Assembly (NCBI GenBank): GCA_016206145.1
Contig: JACQSA010000051.1
Location: 1 to 34,611 of the forward strand
From: Candidatus Uhrbacteria bacterium
Lineage (GTDB): Bacteria; Patescibacteriota; Patescibacteriia; JACQRZ01
Direction: 5' to 3'
DNA: 34,611 bases
In this document: piece by piece, positions 25,127-34,433 of the stretch
Layout: each line of letters opens with the position of its first letter
Numbering within the stretch: position 1 is the stretch's first letter
Translations under genes and position numbers: made by a program
The notes under the pieces: generated by a model
What the model was told of the DNA's origin: nothing
Seen by the model: the letters and a program-made list of their open reading frames with translations, nothing else
Databases searched by the model: none

Positions 25127-25179
25127 GGTAATGTTATGGAAAATGAAAGTATGCTATGATTGTATTGTATAACATTACC
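25127..25179 (+). promoter_or_regulatory. dsbA-like promoter region framed by an 11-bp perfect inverted repeat
   Basis: The extended -10 TGCTATGAT (25152-25160; hexamer 25155-25160) would start transcription near 25167. It sits between GGTAATGTTAT (25127-25137) and its exact inverse ATAACATTACC (25169-25179). The right arm ends 3 nt before the ATG, where the ribosome binds. The arms could be operator half-sites or pair in DNA. Only the right arm would be in the mRNA if the start is as predicted. Confidence 0.5.
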
Positions 25180-25181
25180 CT

Positions 25182-25847
25182 ATGGATAAAAATAAACTCG
25201 TTTTTATGCTTCCTGTAGGAGCTGCTCTTCTTTTTGTTGTATTTGCTCTCATCGGACGCATTGAGGCTCCTGCGCAAAAGCGTGCATCAGATCAAGAAAA
25301 AAAATCCAGTGTACAGCAAAACCAAAGCGCTCTTATCATACACGATCTGGATCCCACATTCGGCCCAAAAGACGCAAAAGTGACTGTCGTAGAATTTGTA
25401 GACTTTCAATGCCCGTATTGCAGAGCCTCTCATGAACCTCTTATGGAAGTAATGGAAAAATACCGCACGTCCTCTGTGCGATTTATGTTTCGGCAAATGC
25501 CGATCATTGCATCTCATCCCTATGCGCTCCAAGCGGCAAATGCCGCTCTCTGCGCACACGAACAAAATCAATACCTTGCCATGCAAAATCTCTTTTTTGT
25601 AAGGCAAGAGCAAATAGCTCAAGATATTTTTGTGAAATTCGCGAAGGAACTCAGGCTTAATCTTACTGCATTCAATACATGCTTTGCGGAAAAAAAATAC
25701 CAATCAATCATCCAAAAAGATCTTTCGGACGCAGAAGGCCTGAGCCTTACAGGGACGCCAACATGGTTTTTCAATGAAGAACGCGTGATTGGCGCGCTCA
25801 CAAAGGAAGACATGATCTCCGTTATTGAAACACATCTTGCGAAATGA
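25182..25847 (+). CDS. DsbA-like thiol-disulfide oxidoreductase, membrane-anchored
   Basis: The 221-residue protein has an uncleaved-looking N-terminal membrane segment (~7-25), a polar linker and a thioredoxin-fold domain of the DsbA/Thioredoxin_4 type. The active site is FQCPYC (Cys77, Cys80), and the cis-proline loop is TGTPTWF (Pro193). CPxC with an inserted helical region is typical of DsbA-like oxidases and DsbC/G-like isomerases; oxidase is more likely here but not proven. It would act outside the cytoplasmic membrane. The 3021-residue Cys-rich secreted protein in this window is an obvious candidate substrate. It has its own promoter divergent from secG. Confidence 0.92.
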   Translation: MDKNKLVFMLPVGAALLFVVFALIGRIEAPAQKRASDQEKKSSVQQNQSALIIHDLDPTFGPKDAKVTVVEFVDFQCPYCRASHEPLMEVMEKYRTSSVRFMFRQMPIIASHPYALQAANAALCAHEQNQYLAMQNLFFVRQEQIAQDIFVKFAKELRLNLTAFNTCFAEKKYQSIIQKDLSDAEGLSLTGTPTWFFNEERVIGALTKEDMISVIETHLAK

Positions 25848-25886
25848 AGCGATGAGTGGTTGTCTCTCTTGGGGTGTCTCATGGGG

Positions 25887-25915
25887 TTTACATTCGACAA
25901 ATAATCGTGTAAAGT
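25887..25915 (+). promoter_or_regulatory. Possible promoter for uvrA-leuS
   Basis: TTTACA (25887-25892), a 17-nt spacer and TAAAGT (25910-25915). Expected start is about 25922, leaving a leader of about 28 nt before the uvrA ATG at 25951. The -10 match is moderate. Confidence 0.4.
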
Positions 25916-25950
25916 AGCCACGCTTATTTGAATACTGTCAATAGCCATAC

Positions 25951-28869
25951 ATGCAGCGCAAAATCACTGTACGCGGTTCGCGCGTCCATAATTTGAAGAA
26001 TGTTTCCCTCGATATTCCCCATGATACGCTCGTTGTTTTTACCGGCCTTTCAGGAAGCGGGAAATCATCACTTGCATTCGATACGATCTACGCCGAAGGA
26101 CAACGGCGATTTATGGAAAGCCTTTCGGGCGTATCAAAGCAATTCATGGAAAATATCGATAAGCCCGATGTCGATAGTATTGAAGGGCTTCCCCCCACTG
26201 TTGCGATAGATCAAAGGACGAGCATTGCCTCGCCCCGTTCCACTGTAGGAACGGCAACAGAAATTTACGATTATCTGCGTCTGTTATTTTCAAAAATCGG
26301 CGTGCCGCATTGCATGAATTGCAAAAAAGCAATCACTGCGCTCACGAGACAAGAAATCATCCACCGATGCCAGGCGATTCTCAAAAAACCTTCTTGCGAG
26401 GCATTGATCCTTGCGCCGCTTGCGCTGGAAGCAAGGGCGCAAATGAGTTCTGTCATAGACGAATTGCAACGAAACGGGTACACCACAGTGCGATTTGATA
26501 ACGCGCTCATGTCGCTAAGAGACCTTGCGCGTCTTGAGCAGGCCACCCCTCTTTTCGGCCATACGCTCGAAGTGCTTGTGGATCGTATTGAAGTCCGCAA
26601 AGGAATACCTCCCGAAAATCGACGTCTGGTAGAATCCATCCGTTCTGCACTTGAACTTGGGGACGGCACATTCACTATCGCAGCCACTGAAAAACAAAAC
26701 TCGCACGCTTCACAAAAAATACACACCCTACCCTCATACGAAGAACTCACCGTAAGCGAACGCCTCCGTTGCGTAGAGTGCGGATTCACTCTGCCGCAAC
26801 TCGAACCTGCTCTTTTTTCTTTCAATAACCCGCGCGGAGCATGCCAGACGTGCACAGGGCTTGGATATCTGCTCACGTTCGACCCTGACCGCATCATCAC
26901 AAATCCAAAACTCACGGTCGCTCAAGGAGCGATTCAGCCGGTCAGCAAACTTTTTGCAAACTCTACCACATTTCTTGCGCTTATTGAAAAAAAGGATCAA
27001 GAACTTGGATTCTCAGTCAATATTCCTATCAATGAATTCACGCAAAGCGAGCGCGCGCTGCTCCTGTGGGGTACAACAAGTGAAAAAAAGAAGCGCCTCA
27101 CTGCAAAAGAGGGAGTATTTGAAGGTGTCATACCATACCTTGAAACGAAATATCGCACCACGGACTCTGAATATCTACAGCGCGAACTGGAAGCATACAT
27201 GAAAGTTTCGCGTTGCCATATCTGCGAAGGAAAGCGCCTCAGACCGGAACTTCTTCATGTGACGATCGGCGCATATTCGATAGACAAGATTGTTTCCCTC
27301 TCCGTAGAGGCCGCAAATACGCTGATTTCTTCTTTTCTTGAGGAAAAAAATAAAAAAAATCCATTTTCGGCCACAGAATTCAAAATCGCAAAAAAACTTT
27401 TGAAAGAAATGCGCAGCCGCCTGCAAAGCTTAGAGAACGTCGGCCTCAATTATCTTGTGTTAGATCGAAGTATGCCCACACTTTCCGGCGGAGAAGCCCA
27501 GCGAGTTAAACTTGCCAACCACGTAAACTCTTCTCTGGTGGGTGTGGTATATGTAATGGATGAACCGTCAATCGGCCTTCACCCGCGCGACACACAACAA
27601 CTTTTGCGCACGATGCAAAATTTGAAAGCGGCGGGCAATACGGTATTGGTGGTGGAACACGAAAAGGCTATTATCATGGCCGCTGATCTCGTTGTTGATG
27701 TAGGGCCGGGCGCAGGGAAAAATGGCGGCGCCATTGTCGCATGCGCTCCGCCGCAAGAAATCATCACACATCCAAAATCGCTTACCGGAAAATATCTCGC
27801 CGGTACGCGGGAAATAAAAAAACAACCCGTTGCGCGAAAAGGCACCGGATCTGCGCTTACGATACGAGGCGCGAAAGCATTCAATTTAAAAAATATTTCT
27901 GTCGCGATTCCCTTAGGCAAACTCGTATTCATTACAGGAGTATCAGGATCTGGAAAATCGACATTGATCATTGATATTTTAAGTAAGGCGCTGATGAAAA
28001 AATTATACCGCAGCAAAGAAGATCCCGGCGAGCATGATTCGATCGAAGGTGTAGAACATATAGATAAGATCGTGTGTATCAATCAAGAGCCGATCGGACG
28101 CACTCCCCGCTCAAACCCCGCAACATATACAAATGTATTTACGCCAGTACGTGAATTGTTCACAGAACTCCCGGAGGCAAAAATCAAAGGATTTACGCCT
28201 GGACATTTCAGTTTCAATGTAAAGGGCGGCAGATGTGAAACATGCCAAGGAGAAGGAATGATGCGAATTGACATGCGATTCCTCTCTGATGTGTTTGTAG
28301 AATGCCGCGACTGCGCAGGCAAACGCTACAATCCTGAAGCGCTTGAAATACATTACAATGGCCTTTCGATCGCGGATGTGTTGAATCTCACGGTCGATGA
28401 AGCAAAAACTTTTTTTGAAAAAACGCCCGCAATTCATGATAAACTGCACACAGTGTCCGATGTGGGGCTTGGGTATATAAAACTCGGCCAGCCGGCAACT
28501 ACGCTTTCAGGTGGCGAAGCGCAACGCATAAAGCTTGCGGCAGAATTATCCCGCCGCCAAACAGGAAAAACGCTTTACATTCTGGATGAGCCTACCATAG
28601 GCCTCCATTTTGAAGACATGAAGCAACTCCTCAATATCCTCAATCAGCTCGTTGATAAAGGAAATACGGTTGTGATTATCGAACACAATATTGATATCAT
28701 AAAAAACGGCGATTGGGTGATTGATCTGGGACCGGAAGGCGGGGACAAAGGAGGAGAGCTCCTTGCCGAAGGCACACCGCAAGAAGTTGCAAAAAATCCA
28801 AAGAGTTGGACTGGGAAATTCTTAAAAGAAGCATTAGGCACTTATGAAATACGATCACAAAAAAATTGA
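25951..28869 (+). CDS. uvrA: Excinuclease ABC subunit A
   Basis: UvrA is the damage-recognition ATPase of nucleotide excision repair and loads UvrB. The 972-residue protein has two ABC ATPase halves. Walker A1 is GLSGSGKSS (~32-40) and Walker A2 GVSGSGKST (~663-671). ABC signatures are [12 protein letters not shown] (~511) and [12 protein letters not shown] (~852). Zinc modules are CVECG...CQTC (~275-304) and CETC...CRDC (~762-788). An additional pair, CMNCKK, near residue 120 marks the UvrB-binding/insertion region. Length is slightly above the ~940 of E. coli. Its last 26 bp overlap the start of leuS in another frame, so the two are transcribed and probably translated together. Confidence 0.97.
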   Translation: MQRKITVRGSRVHNLKNVSLDIPHDTLVVFTGLSGSGKSSLAFDTIYAEGQRRFMESLSGVSKQFMENIDKPDVDSIEGLPPTVAIDQRTSIASPRSTVGTATEIYDYLRLLFSKIGVPHCMNCKKAITALTRQEIIHRCQAILKKPSCEALILAPLALEARAQMSSVIDELQRNGYTTVRFDNALMSLRDLARLEQATPLFGHTLEVLVDRIEVRKGIPPENRRLVESIRSALELGDGTFTIAATEKQNSHASQKIHTLPSYEELTVSERLRCVECGFTLPQLEPALFSFNNPRGACQTCTGLGYLLTFDPDRIITNPKLTVAQGAIQPVSKLFANSTTFLALIEKKDQELGFSVNIPINEFTQSERALLLWGTTSEKKKRLTAKEGVFEGVIPYLETKYRTTDSEYLQRELEAYMKVSRCHICEGKRLRPELLHVTIGAYSIDKIVSLSVEAANTLISSFLEEKNKKNPFSATEFKIAKKLLKEMRSRLQSLENVGLNYLVLDRSMPTLSGGEAQRVKLANHVNSSLVGVVYVMDEPSIGLHPRDTQQLLRTMQNLKAAGNTVLVVEHEKAIIMAADLVVDVGPGAGKNGGAIVACAPPQEIITHPKSLTGKYLAGTREIKKQPVARKGTGSALTIRGAKAFNLKNISVAIPLGKLVFITGVSGSGKSTLIIDILSKALMKKLYRSKEDPGEHDSIEGVEHIDKIVCINQEPIGRTPRSNPATYTNVFTPVRELFTELPEAKIKGFTPGHFSFNVKGGRCETCQGEGMMRIDMRFLSDVFVECRDCAGKRYNPEALEIHYNGLSIADVLNLTVDEAKTFFEKTPAIHDKLHTVSDVGLGYIKLGQPATTLSGGEAQRIKLAAELSRRQTGKTLYILDEPTIGLHFEDMKQLLNILNQLVDKGNTVVIIEHNIDIIKNGDWVIDLGPEGGDKGGELLAEGTPQEVAKNPKSWTGKFLKEALGTYEIRSQKN

Positions 28870-31801
28870 AAAGAAGTGGCAAGGGTATTGGGAAAAAAAT
28901 CGAACGTTTGAAGTAGACGAGGACTCGGATAAAAAAAAGTATTACTGCCTTGATATGTTCCCGTACCCGTCCGGAGACGGATTGCATGTGGGGCATCCGG
29001 AAGGATACACGGCAACGGATATTTTTTCTCGGTATCTTCGCATGCACGGATACAATGTCTTGCATCCCATGGGCTGGGATGCGTTTGGACTGCCCGCAGA
29101 AAATTTCGCGATCAAAAAGAGCGTGCATCCTTCCACGACCACCAAAAAAAATATTGACCATTTTCGCACACAGATCAAATCGCTCGGCTTCTCCTACGAT
29201 TGGAACCGTGAAGTCAATACTGCTTCAGAGGAATATTACAAATGGACACAGTGGCTTTTTTTGGAATTATATACACACGGACTTGCGTATAAAAAGAAAG
29301 CTCCAGTGAATTGGTGTCCTTCCTGTCAGACAGTGCTCGCAAATGAGCAAGTGGAAAACGGGGTATGCGAACGATGTGAACACACGGTGGTGCAAAAAGA
29401 ACTTGAACAATGGTTTTTCAAGGTGACCCAGTATGCGGAACAATTGCTGAACGATCTCGATTCTCTTGATTGGCCCGATCCTATCAAAAACGCTCAACGC
29501 AACTGGATTGGCAAATCCGAAGGATCGTTGTTGCAATTTCCGCTTGTTGGAAAAAACGTGCCCACATATCGCTATGTGCTGTTGCATGGATATGATGGAA
29601 GTCCCGATGGCATCTTCTTTCCATGGCTTAAAAAAGAACTCGAGAAACGAGGCAGTTCTGTTACTGTTCCAAAATTACCGCATTCTGATACGCCGCAAGA
29701 GCAAGAACAAGTGGACTATGTTCTGAAACACTGCAAATTTGACCAATGCACTATTCTTTTCGGCCACAGCCTTGGAGCAGTGATAGCTCTTAAGGTGGCA
29801 GAAAAACTCTCTTCACCGATCGCAGGACTCGTACTTGCCGGTGGATTCATAGAAAACAATTTTCGAGATCAGCCTCGTCCATTTGACAGCACATTCTCGT
29901 GGAAATTTGACTTTGAAAAAATAACACGCAACGCGGGGAATATAAAAATTATTTCCGAACAAAATGATTACGCTATTCCTCGAGAGCAGGGACGAAAAAT
30001 ACAGGCAGCGCTCGGGGGATCGCTTACAGAGGTCGCAGGAGAAGAATCGCATTTCATCGGTGAAAAGGAACCTGCGCTTCTTGCGCATCTTGCGCCGACG
30101 ATAAGTGTATTTACTACTCGTCCCGATACGCTATTTGGCGCCACCTACATGGTAATCGCGCCAGAGCATCCATTGATAATGGATAAAAAATTGGGAATCG
30201 AAAATCACGCAGAGGTGAGCGCCTACGTGAGTAACACAAAAAAGAAAAGCGAGCGTGAACGCCTGCATCTCCAAAAAGAAAAAACAGGGGTTGAATTGAA
30301 AGGAGTACGCGCAGTTAATCCCGCCACGGGAAAAGAAATACCGATCTGGATCGCAGACTATTGTGTCGCGTCTTACGGAACAGGGGCGATCATGGCAGTA
30401 CCGGCGCATGACCAACGTGATTTTGAGTTTGCAAAAAAATTCGGTCTGCCTATTACAATGGTGATCTGTCCCCATTATCCTGCTCCCACCTGCCCCGTGC
30501 GTGATGAGGCATATATAGGGCCAGGCCATCTCGTAGAGTCGGGACAATTCACGGGTATGGCATCAACTGAAGCAACACACGAGATAACGAATTTTGCGGG
30601 AGGAGTAACAAAAATCAATTACAAAATCCGTGATTGGCTGATTTCTCGCCAAAGGTATTGGGGCGCGCCTATTCCTATTATATACTGCGAAGCGTGTGGC
30701 GAAGTACCCGTTCCCCAAATCGATCTTCCCGTATTCCTTCCTACCGATGTTGATTTTCGCCCGACAGGAGAATCTCCACTCACACGTTCTGCTTCATTTC
30801 ACGATGTGAAGTGTCCCTCTTGCGGTGCACACGCACGCCGAGAGTCCGATACTATGGATACATTTGTATGCTCGAGTTGGTATTTCCTGCGCTACTCCTC
30901 TGCTCACAGCGCCAATGCTCCTTTTGAAAAAGAAAAAATAGAGTACTGGCTTCCCGTAGATATGTATGTAGGAGGCGCAGAACACGCCGTACTCCATCTC
31001 CTCTATGCACGATTTATTACAAAGGCCTTACGCGATATGGGATATCTCAATTTTTCAGAACCCTTTTCACGTCTCCGGAACCAAGGCCTCATCCTTGGTG
31101 AAGACGGAGAAAAAATGTCAAAGTCGCGCGGCAATGTGATCAATCCGGATGAAATAATAGAACTCTACGGAGCAGATACTATGCGCCTCTATGAGATGTT
31201 TATGGGGCCGTTTGAAGATGCGAAACCATGGAGCACGAAAAGCATTATCGGGATTCGCAGATTTTTAGAGAAAGTATGGAGAGTGTATGAATGTCAAAGG
31301 GACAGAATCAAATGGACAGAATCAAAAATTCTTGAAAAGATGATTCATAAAACTGTAAAAAAAGTAACAGAAGATATTGTCACGTTCAAATTCAATACTG
31401 CGATTTCTGCGCTCATGATATGCACGCATGCGCTTACCGATACACATGCAAAAGGAGAAAAGATCCCGATCTCCTATTTGGAAAAATTTATTCTTCTTCT
31501 TTCCCCTTTTGCCCCTCATATGGCAGAAGAACTCTGGCAAGGTCTTGGCAAGACAGACGCGCTCGCTTTCCATCCATGGCCGACCTATGACCCGACATTC
31601 TTGGAGGAAGAAATGTATAAACTGATTATCCAAATAAATGGGAAAGTGCGGGATAGCATTGAAATCTCCAAGGAAACCACAGAAGATGAAATCAAAAAAA
31701 TCGCTCTTGGCCGAGAAACCACTCAGAAATGGCTCGAAGGAAAAACAATATCACACGTAATAGTTATTCCAAACCGATTGATCAATATCGTGGTTGAGTA
31801 G
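28844..31801 (+). CDS. leuS: Leucyl-tRNA synthetase with an inserted RBBP9/YdeN-like serine hydrolase domain
   Basis: LeuRS charges tRNA-Leu. All class Ia landmarks are present: HVGH (48-51), a zinc knuckle CPSC...CERC (~155-180), the NWIGKSEG junction into CP1, the editing-site TTRPDTLFG (424-432) and AHDQRD (521-526, whose last Asp matches the editing Asp345 of E. coli), a second CEAC...CPSC pair, and KMSKS (757-761). Typical bacterial LeuRS has 800-870 residues; this has 985. The surplus is ~180 residues at ~238-418, placed in the loop between FPLVGK and TISVFTTRPDT. It has its own complete alpha/beta-hydrolase signature, described separately. The frame is continuous and both LeuRS halves look intact. 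It overlaps uvrA by 26 bp and ends just before the glyA promoter. Confidence 0.97.
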   Translation: MKYDHKKIEKKWQGYWEKNRTFEVDEDSDKKKYYCLDMFPYPSGDGLHVGHPEGYTATDIFSRYLRMHGYNVLHPMGWDAFGLPAENFAIKKSVHPSTTTKKNIDHFRTQIKSLGFSYDWNREVNTASEEYYKWTQWLFLELYTHGLAYKKKAPVNWCPSCQTVLANEQVENGVCERCEHTVVQKELEQWFFKVTQYAEQLLNDLDSLDWPDPIKNAQRNWIGKSEGSLLQFPLVGKNVPTYRYVLLHGYDGSPDGIFFPWLKKELEKRGSSVTVPKLPHSDTPQEQEQVDYVLKHCKFDQCTILFGHSLGAVIALKVAEKLSSPIAGLVLAGGFIENNFRDQPRPFDSTFSWKFDFEKITRNAGNIKIISEQNDYAIPREQGRKIQAALGGSLTEVAGEESHFIGEKEPALLAHLAPTISVFTTRPDTLFGATYMVIAPEHPLIMDKKLGIENHAEVSAYVSNTKKKSERERLHLQKEKTGVELKGVRAVNPATGKEIPIWIADYCVASYGTGAIMAVPAHDQRDFEFAKKFGLPITMVICPHYPAPTCPVRDEAYIGPGHLVESGQFTGMASTEATHEITNFAGGVTKINYKIRDWLISRQRYWGAPIPIIYCEACGEVPVPQIDLPVFLPTDVDFRPTGESPLTRSASFHDVKCPSCGAHARRESDTMDTFVCSSWYFLRYSSAHSANAPFEKEKIEYWLPVDMYVGGAEHAVLHLLYARFITKALRDMGYLNFSEPFSRLRNQGLILGEDGEKMSKSRGNVINPDEIIELYGADTMRLYEMFMGPFEDAKPWSTKSIIGIRRFLEKVWRVYECQRDRIKWTESKILEKMIHKTVKKVTEDIVTFKFNTAISALMICTHALTDTHAKGEKIPISYLEKFILLLSPFAPHMAEELWQGLGKTDALAFHPWPTYDPTFLEEEMYKLIIQINGKVRDSIEISKETTEDEIKKIALGRETTQKWLEGKTISHVIVIPNRLINIVVE
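29555..30097 (+). other. Alpha/beta serine hydrolase domain (RBBP9/YdeN, Ser_hydrolase type) embedded in LeuRS
   Basis: LeuRS residues ~238-418. It starts with a strand and the HGYDGSP oxyanion loop (His248 on), then PWLKKELEKRGSSVTVPKLP, the signature run of RBBP9/YdeN-type hydrolases. The nucleophile elbow is GHSLGA with Ser309. Asp375 in EQNDYAIP and His403 in EESHF complete a triad in the expected order and spacing. At ~180 residues it matches the ~185-residue size of stand-alone RBBP9-like proteins, so a whole domain appears to have been inserted. RBBP9-type enzymes hydrolyse small ester or amide substrates; the natural substrate here is unknown. Its position next to the editing pocket invites, but does not prove, a role in proofreading or leucine-related chemistry. 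Confidence 0.9.
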
Positions 31802-31805
31802 CAAT

Positions 31806-31834
31806 TTGCCTGTATCAGGCATATCTTTTATACT
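31806..31834 (+). promoter_or_regulatory. Promoter for glyA-holA
   Basis: TTGCCT (31806-31811), a 17-nt spacer and TATACT (31829-31834), immediately after the leuS stop codon. Expected start is about 31841, giving a leader of about 22 nt before the glyA ATG at 31863. Confidence 0.5.
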
Positions 31835-31862
31835 ACACTCATTCAATCATAAGTGCATATCT

Positions 31863-33113
31863 ATGTCGTATCTTTCGCAGACAGACCCTGACATTGCAGA
31901 TTTTTTAAACGCTGAACTTACGCGTCAGCAGGACGTATTAGAGCTCATACCATCAGAAAATATTGTATCAAGGGCGGTTTTGGAAGCCTTGGGTTCTGTT
32001 GCGACAAACAAATATTCAGAAGGATACCCGGGGAAACGCTACTACGGAGGCAACCAAGAAATTGATAAAATTGAATCTTTGGCAATCGAGAGAGCAAAGC
32101 AACTCTTCGGCGCAGAACACGTGAATGTGCAGGCTCTTTCCGGAGCGCCTGCAAATATTGCTGTGTATTTTGCCCTTCTCAAAGCCGGAGACACTGTCCT
32201 TGGTATGGATCTTTCTCATGGCGGACATTTAACGCACGGACATCCGGTGACTGCCATGGCAAAAATTTTCAATTTCGTGCGATATAAGACAGATGAAAGC
32301 GGTGCTGTCGACATGGACCATCTTCGATCCATGACTCTTGAGCACAAACCAAAAATCGTTCTGGCCGGTTTTTCCGCATATTCTCGGCAGCTCGATTATG
32401 AAGCATTCAAACGTATTGCTGATGAGGTGGGAGCGATTACGATGATGGACATGGCGCATATTGCAGGATTAATTGCAGGAAAACAACTTCCGAATCCTGT
32501 GCCGATATTTGATATTGTTACGACCACAACACATAAGACGCTTCGCGGTCCGCGAGGAGGCATGATCCTGTGCAAGGAAAAATTTGCAAAAGCCATTGAT
32601 AAATCTATTTTCCCGGGTCTCCAAGGTGGCCCTCATGAAAACGTGATTGCGGCAAAAGCAGTCGCATTTCGTGAAGCGCTTGAGCCTGAATTTGCGCAGT
32701 ACGCCAAACAAATAATCGTGAACGCGCAAATAATGTGCGATGAACTGCAAAAGAATGGATTTCATATCATGTTTGGAGGAACGCAAAATCACCTTATGCT
32801 TGTGGATGTATTTTCTTCAAAAGGAGTGACCGGACACACGGCAGAAACAATCCTCGATAATGCCGGCATTACGCTGAATAAAAATATGATCCCAAATGAC
32901 CCTCGCCCGCCTCTCGACCCAAGCGGCATACGTCTTGGAACTCCGGCAATCACGACTCGCGGAATGAAAGAGGACGAAATGCGTTGGATCGCACAAGCGA
33001 TCACAAAAGTATTAAGCGCTCCAGAAGATGCCTCTCTACACCTCTCAATCCGCGAAGAAGTAAAAAATCTTGCGCGAAAATATCCGATCTATCCGGAGCT
33101 TACATATGCCTAA
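31863..33113 (+). CDS. glyA: Serine hydroxymethyltransferase
   Basis: GlyA is a PLP enzyme that converts serine and tetrahydrofolate to glycine and methylene-THF. The product is 416 residues from the ATG at 31863, the usual length. Family motifs are clear: LELIPSENIVS (~23-33), TNKYSEGYPGKRYYGG (~48-63), and the PLP lysine in TTTHKTLRGPRGG (Lys225). DMAHIAGLI and the C-terminal RLGTPAITTRG also match. An in-frame TTG at 31794 would add 23 residues before the conserved N-terminus and overlap leuS, so it is rejected. The holA start codon overlaps its 3' end by 8 bp. Confidence 0.97.
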   Translation: MSYLSQTDPDIADFLNAELTRQQDVLELIPSENIVSRAVLEALGSVATNKYSEGYPGKRYYGGNQEIDKIESLAIERAKQLFGAEHVNVQALSGAPANIAVYFALLKAGDTVLGMDLSHGGHLTHGHPVTAMAKIFNFVRYKTDESGAVDMDHLRSMTLEHKPKIVLAGFSAYSRQLDYEAFKRIADEVGAITMMDMAHIAGLIAGKQLPNPVPIFDIVTTTTHKTLRGPRGGMILCKEKFAKAIDKSIFPGLQGGPHENVIAAKAVAFREALEPEFAQYAKQIIVNAQIMCDELQKNGFHIMFGGTQNHLMLVDVFSSKGVTGHTAETILDNAGITLNKNMIPNDPRPPLDPSGIRLGTPAITTRGMKEDEMRWIAQAITKVLSAPEDASLHLSIREEVKNLARKYPIYPELTYA

Positions 33114-34146
33114 GAAGGGGCAAGAAAAAAAACCTCATATATTTGTTTTCTCGGGAGAAAACTCCTTCGCTGTAGAAGAGAAGGTTGTCTTTTGGAGAAA
33201 TGAATTTGTGAAAAAATACGGTTCAAATGGAGTGTATGCGTGTGACGGAGCGGGTATGCAAGATGCAAATAGTTTTCCCGCACAGCTCAAAAACCTTATG
33301 CGATCCGCCTCCCTTTTTGGAGGATCGAAATTAAGCGTGATAAAAAATATTGAAAAGCTCCCGGAAAATGTCAGCGAGATGCTTCTTTCATATATACCCG
33401 TTACAGCGCCTAGCCATTTTCTGGTGTTCACGATAGGAAAAATTGATAAAAGAAAAGAACTTTTTAAAACGCTTCAAAAATACGAAAAAAATGGAACGCT
33501 TGTAATTGAGGAATTCAAAACCCCTCGGGATAGCCAGCTTGCACAATGGGTGCAAAATAGATTTGCGAAAAAAGGATATGCGATCATGCCGGAGGTCGCC
33601 GCATTTTTTTTGGATCATCTTGGGCAAAACGGATCGCACACGTTTGAAGCGCCCGATATGATGCGTATTGCAAGCGAGATATCTAAACTCTGCTCATATC
33701 TCAACGAGAAAGAAGTTACCCAAGACGCAATCGACACCATAACCTCAGGTGAACCTTCAGGAAAAATTTTTGATCTTTCCGATGCAATACTTGCGGGGAA
33801 TCTAAAAAATGCATTATCCATTTCCCATACACTGGTATCGCAACAACGGGGGGCGATAAAACAATCTCTCCTTGGACTGCTCGGATACCTTACCAAAGAA
33901 ATGCGCGGGCTTGCGATTCTTCGAGGCGCACTCGAAACACACAATACAGACGCGTCTGAAAAACTTCTTGATTGGAGCCCTCAACGCGTATGGATTGCAA
34001 AAAAGAAAATCCACTCGCGTTCTTTTGATCAGCTTCTTTCCATATACAAAATGCTGATATATAGCGAGTGGGATCTCAAACGGTCTTCGCTGAATCCTCA
34101 GGCTCTTTTTGATACACTTCTCTATCGGCTTACTGCTATCCATTAG
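33106..34146 (+). CDS. holA: DNA polymerase III delta subunit
   Basis: HolA is the clamp-loader delta subunit that opens the sliding clamp. The product is 346 residues from the ATG at 33106, which has a GGAG about 9 nt upstream and overlaps glyA by 8 bp. It shows the delta layout: an N-terminal IFVFSGENSFAVEEKV in the region of the degenerate P-loop, ASLFGGSKLSVIKNIEKL (family-typical strand and clamp-interacting region), a lid domain, and the C-terminal collar with FDLSDAILAGNLKNAL and LLGYLTKEMRGL. Sequence similarity in this family is low, but the pattern is characteristic. Its stop codon overlaps the stop of the opposite-strand rpsT. Confidence 0.88.
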   Translation: MPKKGQEKKPHIFVFSGENSFAVEEKVVFWRNEFVKKYGSNGVYACDGAGMQDANSFPAQLKNLMRSASLFGGSKLSVIKNIEKLPENVSEMLLSYIPVTAPSHFLVFTIGKIDKRKELFKTLQKYEKNGTLVIEEFKTPRDSQLAQWVQNRFAKKGYAIMPEVAAFFLDHLGQNGSHTFEAPDMMRIASEISKLCSYLNEKEVTQDAIDTITSGEPSGKIFDLSDAILAGNLKNALSISHTLVSQQRGAIKQSLLGLLGYLTKEMRGLAILRGALETHNTDASEKLLDWSPQRVWIAKKKIHSRSFDQLLSIYKMLIYSEWDLKRSSLNPQALFDTLLYRLTAIH

Positions 34147-34403
34147 AGAGCTTGAATTCTTTTTGCAAGTCGCGACTTTCTGCGAGAAGCAGTATTTCTC
34201 TTGATCACATCTCGTTTTGTTGCTTTATCGATTTTCGCGCTGAATGCGCGTAGAAGTTCTTTTGCTCCCGTCGCATCTTTTGCCGCGATTTTTTTAAGGA
34301 TAATTTTTTTCAGATGCTCAATCTCGCGTTTTGTCCTTGTATTGACGAGGGTACGCTTCTTTGTTTGTCGAACGTGTTTTATGCTCGCGTGTGTATGGGC
34401 CAT
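34143..34403 (-). CDS. rpsT: 30S ribosomal protein S20
   Basis: S20 (bS20) binds the 5' domain of 16S rRNA early in assembly. The 86-residue basic protein has the typical helical pattern: HASIKHVRQTKKRTLVNTRTK at the start, a central KKIAAKDATGAKELLRAFSAKIDKA, and IKRNTASRRKSRLAKRI at the end. Length is standard. It converges on holA with a 4-bp overlap of the stop codons. The likely transcript starts upstream of the small basic ORF or of tRNA-Asp. Confidence 0.95.
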   Translation of the reverse strand: MAHTHASIKHVRQTKKRTLVNTRTKREIEHLKKIILKKIAAKDATGAKELLRAFSAKIDKATKRDVIKRNTASRRKSRLAKRIQAL

Positions 34404-34433
34404 AAATTATGAAACACTATACGCTTTTAATTA

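Noticed and set aside
29555-30097. The LeuRS insertion as an intein
   Set aside because: There is no Cys/Ser at the upstream junction and no His-Asn with a following nucleophile at the downstream junction, and the segment carries a serine hydrolase signature instead of splicing blocks.
31794-31862. Upstream TTG start for glyA
   Set aside because: The extra residues do not resemble GlyA, would overlap leuS, and the predicted glyA promoter lies inside this stretch.
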